From the NCBI GenBank assembly GCA_964654355.1, contig CAZZIQ010000041.1, positions 1 through 10,501 of the forward strand: a DNA stretch of 10,501 nt, written 5' to 3'. Below the pieces are notes generated by a model, which was given only the letters and a program-made list of their open reading frames with translations, was not told the origin of the DNA and made no database searches. Of this stretch, positions 4,890 through 10,501 are shown one piece after another. This DNA comes from CAZZIQ01 sp964654355. GTDB taxonomy: Bacteria; Pseudomonadota; Gammaproteobacteria; GCF-002020875. The translations under genes were made by a program, and so were the position numbers. Within the stretch, counting starts at the first letter, position 1. The number at the start of each line of letters is the position of its first letter.

Positions 4890-6817
4890 GGAAGACCGCC
4901 TTGATGATCACCCCGCTCACCGGTTAACCAGAGACGATCCAATCGATCAATCCGTTCAGCGCGCAAGGCCGGCACCAACACATCACGGCCGCTGTCAAAA
5001 TGCGGACCGCTGCGTAAACCCGTGTCGATCAAGATCGTGCGCTCCGCAGTTCGAATACTAAGCGCATAGCCTCGTCCCAAATCGTAAATGCGCATCACCC
5101 ATGCATTCGGATCCAAGGGACTGGGTTGTCGGACGAGCTGTGCAACAAGCAAGAGCCCAATCCCCGCAAAAACCCAACGAGCTTGTCGCAGATGCCACGC
5201 ATAGGCCCATGCCCCGATTCCGAGCATGAGCACCAAGGCCGAGAACAGCGGCCAATGCTGAGGACGACTCATCGCCCAGTTCGTACCCGCAACCTGATGC
5301 AGGCCTTGCAACAACAGAGCCAGCCCCTCTGCCACAAGACGTATCAGCCAAACTCCCGTATCAGGCAGAAGCAGAAGTAAGGCACTCCCAACAAGGGCCA
5401 GCGGCACCACAACCCAACCAATCAGGGGGACCGCAACTAGATTGACCCAAGGTGAAGCCCACGATACTTGCCCAAACCAGAGCAATAAAAGTGGAATCAT
5501 GCCAAGGGTAAGACCGAACTGAATCCGCACTGCCGCAGTCAACGCAGCCCAGCCAGCCGATTTCTTCGAGGATCTGGTGGGATCGTGTGCGTGGGTTGCG
5601 CTGGGCTGTAAGAAAAACGCAATCAGCGCGACTGCGGCAAAGGACAGCCAAAAGCCAATCGCCAACACCGCCCGCACATCCAATACAAGAACACCCAACA
5701 AGGCAATCGCGAGAACATCAATGACCCGTATCCGATACCGGTTGAATTGCGCCAGTAGCACTACCGCCAACATCCAAAGTGCACGCTGCGTGGGAATTGC
5801 GAAGCCCGCAAGTGCAGCATAGAGTGCCGCTGCGCCCAACGCCAATAAGGCTGCGGCACGTGGTGCTGCAAGCCAACTGCAGAGATATGCAGAACGACGC
5901 CACAAAATCGATGTAAAACCATACGCCAAGGCCGCTAACAACCCCACATGCAACCCTGAGATTGCGACGAGATGGCTGGTCCCAGTACGACGCAAGCTCT
6001 CCCACAAATGATCATCAAATGCGCCGCGCTCACCAATCACGAGCGCCTGCAGTACTGCACGCGCGTCTCCCTGCGGTAAAGCCTTTGCGAGCCTCTCATA
6101 GAGCGCCATGCGCAGACGTGCGATACCGTGGGCCTGCTGATCAAGGCGCCCAGTCAGCCAGGTCCCTGTAGCCTGCAATCCCCGCTGAAACAACCAGCGC
6201 TCATAATCAAACGCCGCCGGGTTCACTGCGCCTACAGGCGAATATAAGCGCGCCTGAATCGTCCAACGTTCACCCAAGCGAGGCACATCAGAAACTCCAT
6301 CTGAACGTGCATCTGCATACCGAGTTAATCGAACCCGATGCAGGGTGATGGATTCTGGGGGCGTGTCCGTATCCATCGCATCTTCAGGACTCGCAATGCG
6401 GTCCGCCCGCTCGAGTACAACCTCAAAGCGCCAGGCAGGTTCACCACCGCGTGCCGCCACTGGTTCAGGGATGGTTGCGATCATGCCCGTAAATTGCCAA
6501 TGCTGGCCGCTTTGTGCCGGGGTAATGCGCTGATCCAGCGCGGGTTGAATTTGTGCTGCAGCAAGACACACAAACGCGAGAAACGCTGCACTGGTTGGCG
6601 CAGCAAAAGAGAGACGGACCTGAGCGGGACGATGCCGACCAAGCCAGCGCAAGGCAAGAAATAAGGTTGCGCCGATCAGTACGGCCACAAGAAGTTGATC
6701 CGCCCAACCCAATCGCGCCCATGCCTGTAACAGCAGCGGAAGCGCAGAGGCTGGCCACCATAGGGTGGCCAGCACACCTGCAAGTGCCCCAAGGGCGATG
6801 GCAGCCAGTCGACTCAC
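4890..6817 (-). CDS. comEC: DNA internalisation channel ComEC/Rec2, interrupted by assembly gap
   Basis: ComEC is the inner-membrane channel that takes single-stranded transforming DNA into the cytoplasm. The visible part is about 642 residues from the GTG at 6817. It has an N-terminal hydrophobic region and a DUF4131-like domain (about 20-210). The competence domain has SHLVAISGLHVGL (281-293) and many membrane helices up to about 560. A metallo-beta-lactamase-like domain begins near 573 (WVMRIYDLGRG) and reaches GDHQGGL just before the gap. The start is GTG because AAGGAGGG (6825-6832) lies 7 nt upstream, and VSRLAAIALGALAG is the expected first helix. The open frame extends to 6937 without SD support. 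The first His and Asp of the usual HxDxDH metal motif are not apparent. The C terminus is missing; a stop at 4772 in the nominal frame is an artefact of the N length. Confidence 0.93.
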
Positions 6818-6824
6818 CCTCCAA

Positions 6825-6832
6825 CCCTCCTT
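6825..6832 (-). promoter_or_regulatory. Strong ribosome binding site that sets the GTG start of comEC
   Basis: AAGGAGGG on the minus strand, 7 nt from GTG at 6815-6817, with a second GGAGG abutting the start codon. None of the in-frame ATG codons further upstream (6937, 6916, 6886, 6883) has a comparable site. Confidence 0.75.
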
Positions 6833-6954
6833 TTCAAACGATGCCAAGCCGCGGTGCTTTGCAAGGCGTTGCGCTTGCGGCATCATGCCTCGGTCTGTTT
6901 TCACGCTGCGCCGCATAAAAGTTGGCGCTGCGCCCAAATTGGCCTGACCCGACT

Positions 6955-7488
6955 ATGCCCCGCAAACTGCTTCGGCGCTACATCCCAGATCACCATGCAG
7001 TACGCAATAACAAGCACTTGCGTATCTTTGGTAGCGCCCTGCAGCACCCGAACTTGTGGCACCTAAACCGCCATTCGGTCTCCGGTGCCTTTGCCATTGG
7101 CTTATTCATGGCGTGGATGCCCATGCCCCTGCAAATGTTGCCGGCCGCAGCAGGTGCAATTCTGTTTCAGGTAAATTTACCGATTGCCATTGCCTTGGTC
7201 TGGCTGACCAATCCGATCACCATGCCGCCGCTGTACTGGTTTGCCTATCTGCTCGGTGCGCAGATTCTGGATGCACCCGTCAGTGAAACCATGCAGTTCG
7301 AAGTGTCATGGGCGTGGCTGCAACATGAACTGGGTTTGATTTGGGAGCCGTTTTTACTTGGCTGCTTCATTCTGGCTGCAGCGAGCGGCTTGATCGGCTA
7401 CATCGGTGTGCGTATCTACTGGCAATGGCATGTTGCTCGCAGTTGGAAACGCCGCCGCCAGTCACGCCAAGACGAGCCTGAACACTAG
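6955..7488 (+). CDS. DUF2062 family membrane protein
   Basis: This 177-residue protein of the DUF2062 family has no assigned biochemical function. It begins with a basic cytoplasmic segment (PRKLLRRYIPDHHAVRNNKHL). The core carries the family signature GAFAIGLFMAWMPMPLQM (44-61) and WLTNPITMPPLYWFAYLLG (83-101). A further helix lies around 132-152 and the tail is strongly basic (RSWKRRRQSRQ), so the inner membrane is the likely location. I chose ATG at 6955 because MPRK is the usual start; a TTG at 6922 would add 11 residues, and neither has a clear ribosome site. It diverges from comEC (137 nt between starts) and ends 9 nt from the convergent lolD. I recall the same neighbour between comEC and lolC in Pseudomonas aeruginosa, which suggests an envelope role without proving it. 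Confidence 0.9.
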   Translation: MPRKLLRRYIPDHHAVRNNKHLRIFGSALQHPNLWHLNRHSVSGAFAIGLFMAWMPMPLQMLPAAAGAILFQVNLPIAIALVWLTNPITMPPLYWFAYLLGAQILDAPVSETMQFEVSWAWLQHELGLIWEPFLLGCFILAAASGLIGYIGVRIYWQWHVARSWKRRRQSRQDEPEH

Positions 7489-7497
7489 TCAAGCGTA

Positions 7498-8190
7498 TTA
7501 AACGGGTTTGAGCTGACCATCCACCAAGGTCAGTGTTCGCTCCAGCCGCGCTGCGAGTTGAAGATCGTGGGTGACCACCACAAGGCTACTACCCTGCTCA
7601 CGTTGTTGCTCCAGCAATAGCTCGAAGACCCGTTCCGCATTCGCACGATCCAAGTTTCCCGTCGGCTCATCCGCAAGAATGCAGGCAGGCCGTGTGACCA
7701 ACGCGCGCGCAATCGCCACGCGTTGACGCTCGCCTCCAGACAATTCATGGGGACGATGGCGCATCCGTCCCTCAAGCCCAACGGAATGCAACATCCCCTG
7801 CGCTGCAACGCGCGCGACCCGTGGTGCATCGCCGCGTAACAACAACGGCATGGCGACATTCTCAACGGCATCAAACTCCGGAAGCAGGTGATGAAATTGA
7901 TAGATAAAGCCAAGCGCACGATTGCGTAATGCACTGCGTGCGGACTCTTTCAGCGTTGCTAGTTCCTGACCCAACAAGAACACGCGACCCGCATCGACTC
8001 GATCCAGCCCACCGAGAAGGTGTAACAAGGTGCTCTTGCCCGAACCGGATGCCCCCACAATGGCGAGTTGATCTGCCGCGGCAACTTCAAGCTCAATTCC
8101 GCGCAAGACATCGACGCGTAAATCGCCCTGACCAAAGCGCTTGGAAACGCCTTGCGCACACAATACCGGGATTGCGTCATCCTTATTCAT
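7498..8190 (-). CDS. lolD: Lipoprotein-releasing ABC transporter, ATP-binding subunit LolD
   Basis: LolD is the cytoplasmic ATPase that powers extraction of outer-membrane lipoproteins from the inner membrane onto LolA. From the ATG at 8190 it has 230 residues. It contains Walker A GASGSGKST (46-54), the LolD-specific Q-loop stretch IYQFHHLLPEF (96-106), the ABC signature LSGGERQ (150-156), Walker B ILADEPTGN (171-179) and the switch histidine in VVVTHD (204-209). IYQFHHLLPEF separates LolD from MacB- or FtsE-like ATPases. The ATG at 8190 overlaps the end of lolC by 8 nt and has GGAGG 9 nt upstream. An open frame reaching 8223 starts inside lolC without support and was not used. No second permease gene follows; the next gene is convergent. 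Confidence 0.96.
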   Translation of the reverse strand: MNKDDAIPVLCAQGVSKRFGQGDLRVDVLRGIELEVAAADQLAIVGASGSGKSTLLHLLGGLDRVDAGRVFLLGQELATLKESARSALRNRALGFIYQFHHLLPEFDAVENVAMPLLLRGDAPRVARVAAQGMLHSVGLEGRMRHRPHELSGGERQRVAIARALVTRPACILADEPTGNLDRANAERVFELLLEQQREQGSSLVVVTHDLQLAARLERTLTLVDGQLKPV

Positions 8191-9442
8191 AGCGGAGGGC
8201 CTCCGCCGGCTCGGTCTGCGCACCCCGTCGTGCTGGATAGAGGGTGGCGAGAATCGTCAAAACAAAGGACAGACCACAAATCTTAAGCACATCGGCAGCC
8301 CGCAAATCAGAGGGCAACTCCGTGATGTAATAAATGTCTGCCGACAGAAACTGAACATTGAACAGGCGCTCCAGCCAAGGCACTAAATTCTCCACATTCA
8401 AAGCCAACGCCACGCCACCGATCGCACCCAACAAGGTGCCAAATAAACCAATCCAAATGCCCTGCACGAGAAAAATACGTTGAATCACACCAGGAGTCGC
8501 ACCGAGTGTGCGCAAGATCGCGATATCCGCACGCTTATCCGTGACCACCATCACCATGGTAGAAACAATATTAAAAGCGGCCACCGCAATGATCAGGGCG
8601 AGGATGACGAACATCACCGTCTTTTCCATTTGAATGGCGCTGAACAGGTTGCGATGTTTGCGCGTCCAATCGCTGATGCGCGCACCTTCAGGCAGACTCA
8701 ACGCCACCTCGCGTGCAATCTGCGCAGCACGATCTACATCCGTGACCTTTAAACGCAGCCCGCTGACGCCATCGCCGTAACGAAACAAGGCCGCAAGATC
8801 TTGGTGATGGGCAATGGCCATAGCGCTGTCGTATTCATACATGCCGGCACGGAACAGGCCCTTCACATGAAACTGGCGCATGCGTGGCTGCACGCCCAAC
8901 ACCGTCGCATCCGCACGCGGCACCACCAGCTGCACCGAATCACCCACGCCAACCCCAAGGCTGAAAGCCAGATCCGCACCTAACAGAATATTGAAGCGCT
9001 CATCACTGCTGCTCGGATCAAGCACGGACCACTCACCTGCGATCAATTTATCGCCAAGTTCGGAAACGCTTGGCTCTAATGCCGGATCAACGCCACGCAA
9101 CAGCACTCCTGTTGAGCGTCCCGGCACTACCAGCAGGCCTTGTTCTTCGATGTAAGGTGCAGCCGCAACAACCTCCGGATGCACCAGCGCTTTTTCACGC
9201 ACACTCCGCCAATCTACCAGCGAACCCTCAAGCCCCTGCACCGTCGCATGCGCGGTCATGTCCAAAATTCGGCCACGCAACTCACGTTCAAATCCATTCA
9301 TCACTGAAAGTACGGTAATGAGCGCCGTGACACCTAGTGCAATCCCAAGCAACGAGGAGGCGGCGATAAAGGAGATGAATCCATTGCGGCGACGGGAGCG
9401 CACGTAGCGCAGCCCAAGGAACAGGGAGAAAGGTCGAATCAT
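8183..9442 (-). CDS. lolC: Lipoprotein-releasing ABC transporter permease, LolC/LolE family (LolF-like)
   Basis: This is the membrane subunit that takes lipoproteins from the inner leaflet-facing pool and hands them to LolA. From the ATG at 9442 it has 419 residues. The first transmembrane helix (about 25-48) ends in LSVMNGFERELRGRIL. A large periplasmic MacB-like domain (about 50-270) follows, then three FtsX-type helices (about 274-298, 318-348, 382-405) with VVTDKRADIAILRTLGATPG (299-318). The region 175-195 is in the place of the LolC hook that binds LolA, while the following DSAMAIAHHQDL and VSGLRLKVTDV look LolE-like. It is the only permease in the window. This points to a LolDF arrangement, although a distant lolE cannot be excluded. 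The start lacks an SD but MIRPFSLFLGLRYVRSRR is the family N terminus. Confidence 0.93.
   Translation of the reverse strand: MIRPFSLFLGLRYVRSRRRNGFISFIAASSLLGIALGVTALITVLSVMNGFERELRGRILDMTAHATVQGLEGSLVDWRSVREKALVHPEVVAAAPYIEEQGLLVVPGRSTGVLLRGVDPALEPSVSELGDKLIAGEWSVLDPSSSDERFNILLGADLAFSLGVGVGDSVQLVVPRADATVLGVQPRMRQFHVKGLFRAGMYEYDSAMAIAHHQDLAALFRYGDGVSGLRLKVTDVDRAAQIAREVALSLPEGARISDWTRKHRNLFSAIQMEKTVMFVILALIIAVAAFNIVSTMVMVVTDKRADIAILRTLGATPGVIQRIFLVQGIWIGLFGTLLGAIGGVALALNVENLVPWLERLFNVQFLSADIYYITELPSDLRAADVLKICGLSFVLTILATLYPARRGAQTEPAEALRYE
8192..8206 (-). promoter_or_regulatory. Self-complementary ribosome binding site of lolD
   Basis: The lolD SD lies in GCGGAGG-C-CCTCCGC, a perfect inverted repeat with 7-nt arms and a 1-nt centre. 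In RNA this can fold as a 5-bp GC-rich stem (GCGGA with UCCGC) with a 5-nt loop, partly hiding GGAGG. It also encodes the end of lolC (EALRY), so ribosomes finishing lolC would open it. The lolC-lolD coupling is therefore likely; the hairpin itself is inferred. Confidence 0.4.
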
Positions 9443-9448
9443 CAGTGG

Positions 9449-9454
9449 ATTATG
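9449..9454 (-). promoter_or_regulatory. Possible -10 element upstream of lolC
   Basis: CATAAT (5 of 6 to TATAAT) on the minus strand lies 6 nt before the lolC ATG. No convincing -35 lies 15-19 nt upstream. If it is used, transcription would begin at or next to the start codon, giving a leaderless message, which would agree with the missing SD. It is a consensus match only. Confidence 0.28.
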
Positions 9455-9530
9455 GCGAAATTCCCGAAGCGATGGGCATGATCCGCTACACTGCTCGACT
9501 TTTCGCCGCTTCCACACCGCATCCCCACGC

Positions 9531-10501
9531 ATGTCCACACCGACGCATCTGTTCACGCCATCGTGGCCCACTCAAGGCCAACAGCGCTGGCAACAGCCGC
9601 AAGGCAGCGCCTTAGCGCTCGCCTTGGCCGAGGCCGTACAGACTGCACCTGGCCCCGTACTGCTGATTCTTCCGGAAACGGCGCAGCTGGAGGGTATGTT
9701 AGAGGCCCTGCGCTTTTTCTTGCCCAACGATCATCCCGTGCTTGGCTTTCCTGATTGGGAAACCCTAGCCTATGACCGCTTCTCGCCTCATCCAGACCAA
9801 ATTGCGGAGCGTCTACGCACCCTGCAGCAACTGCCACAACTGCAGCGTGGTGTGATGGTTGCCGGTGCGACCACGCTCCTCGGCAAAGTCGCACCACAGG
9901 CCTGGATACAACGCGAAGCTTTGTCGCTGCGCAAAGGCCAACGCATCAATCGCGAACAATTCCGCCTGCAACTGGAACATTCCGGTTACCAGTTAAGCAG
10001 CCAGGTCATGGAGCATGGCGAATATGCTCTGCGTGGCTCACTCATCGACTTGTTTCCTGTAGGCAGCGATCAACCTTTGCGCATCGATCTGTTTGATGAC
10101 GAAATTGAAAGCTTGCGTTATTTCGAACCGGAAACGCAGCGCTCGGCAGAGCACATTGAGGAACTGCAGTTGCTTCCTGCCCGCGAATTTCCACTCAATG
10201 ACGCAGGCATCAAACACTTCCGCCAACAATGGCGCGTACGCTTTAGCGGAGACCCCAACGAGAGTCCGCTGTATCGCGATGTCAGTCAGGGGCTCGCACC
10301 ATCTGGTATTGAGTACTACCTGCCACTCTTTCATCAACAGCTTGGAAGTGTGTTGGATGCCCTCCCAGAGAATACCCATGCGCTCTTACTCGGTGAACTC
10401 GAGCCCCTCCTCAAAGCGTTTTATGCCGAAACCGAAGAACGCTATCAGGAACGTCGCCTCGATCCGGAACGCCCGGTCTTAGAGCCCCACGAATTGTTCT
10501 T
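9531..10501 (+). CDS. mfd: Transcription-repair coupling factor Mfd, N-terminal part (runs off the window)
   Basis: Mfd is the translocase that removes RNA polymerase stalled at DNA lesions and recruits UvrA. The visible 323 residues are the N-terminal UvrB-homology module of a protein of about 1150 residues. Markers are FPDWETLAYDRFSPHPDQIAERL (split across 73-95), RGVMVAGATTLL (106-117), KKGQR-like LRKGQRINREQF (133-144), VMEHGEYALRGSLIDLFPVGS (159-179), IDLFDDEIESL (185-195), LLPAREFP (214-221) and GLAPSGIEYYLPLF (254-267). As expected for Mfd, the UvrB-like Walker A is absent from this module. The RNA-polymerase-binding and translocase domains lie beyond the window. The ATG at 9531 has no SD and a C-rich leader, but no better in-frame start is visible. 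It diverges from lolC with 88 nt between starts, where both promoters must lie. Confidence 0.95.
   Translation, partial: MSTPTHLFTPSWPTQGQQRWQQPQGSALALALAEAVQTAPGPVLLILPETAQLEGMLEALRFFLPNDHPVLGFPDWETLAYDRFSPHPDQIAERLRTLQQLPQLQRGVMVAGATTLLGKVAPQAWIQREALSLRKGQRINREQFRLQLEHSGYQLSSQVMEHGEYALRGSLIDLFPVGSDQPLRIDLFDDEIESLRYFEPETQRSAEHIEELQLLPAREFPLNDAGIKHFRQQWRVRFSGDPNESPLYRDVSQGLAPSGIEYYLPLFHQQLGSVLDALPENTHALLLGELEPLLKAFYAETEERYQERRLDPERPVLEPHELF

Noticed and set aside
4636..4920. Open frames that cross the N run
   Set aside because: Their continuity depends on the arbitrary 100-base length of the gap, so they are not evidence for a gene.
6818..6937. N-terminal extension of comEC by 40 residues
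   Set aside because: The added residues are basic and unlike ComEC, with no ribosome site, whereas the GTG at 6817 has a very strong one and begins the expected first membrane helix.
1..10501. Search for a mobile element, CRISPR array, toxin-antitoxin pair, defence island or novel gene system
   Set aside because: I saw no transposase, integrase, repeat array or paired small toxic-gene layout. Apart from the 68-residue protein, the ORFs belong to recognised core families in a conserved order.

Overview
The window looks like a chromosomal stretch of a gammaproteobacterium with moderately high GC. The evidence is the gene order comEC-exbB-exbD-lpxK-ycaR-kdsB and its proximity to lolC-lolD, which I recall from Pseudomonas- and Xanthomonas-type genomes, together with Kdo/lipid A genes, Lol lipoprotein sorting and a proteobacterial-type Mfd. 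A run of exactly 100 N (4790-4889) marks a scaffold join, so this is a draft or metagenome assembly.

Layout. At the left edge a small heat-shock protein (Hsp20) reads leftward from a good sigma32-type promoter with a structured leader. Divergent from it, a pterin-4a-carbinolamine dehydratase (phhB) and an unrecognised 68-residue protein read rightward. From 1266 to 6817 everything is on the minus strand. In transcription order this is comEC (DNA uptake channel, cut by the gap), exbB and exbD (proton-driven energiser), lpxK (lipid A 4'-kinase), ycaR (Trm112-like), kdsB (CMP-Kdo synthetase) and a group II truncated haemoglobin. Junctions between exbB and the haemoglobin are tight: three are overlaps of 1-4 nt and the others are gaps of about 20 nt. 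This points to one envelope-biogenesis transcription unit with a globin at its tail. A DUF2062 membrane protein diverges from comEC. It converges on lolD, the ATPase of the lipoprotein-release ABC transporter, which follows and overlaps its permease gene lolC. At the right edge mfd (transcription-repair coupling factor) diverges from lolC and runs off the window.

Functionally the centre is outer-membrane assembly. LpxK and KdsB supply phosphorylated lipid A precursor and activated Kdo, ExbBD couples proton motive force to an unknown envelope partner, and LolC-LolD extracts lipoproteins from the inner membrane. Only one Lol permease is present and it mixes LolC-like and LolE-like sequence, which suggests a LolDF-type homodimeric transporter.

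I found no tRNA, rRNA, IS element, CRISPR array or defence/mobile island. All major ORFs belong to core families, and I do not see a novel multi-gene system. The points worth a second look are the sigma32 promoter plus possible RNA thermometer of hsp20, the degenerate metal-binding motif of ComEC, the single Lol permease, the globin coupled to kdsB, the small protein after phhB, and the assembly gap.
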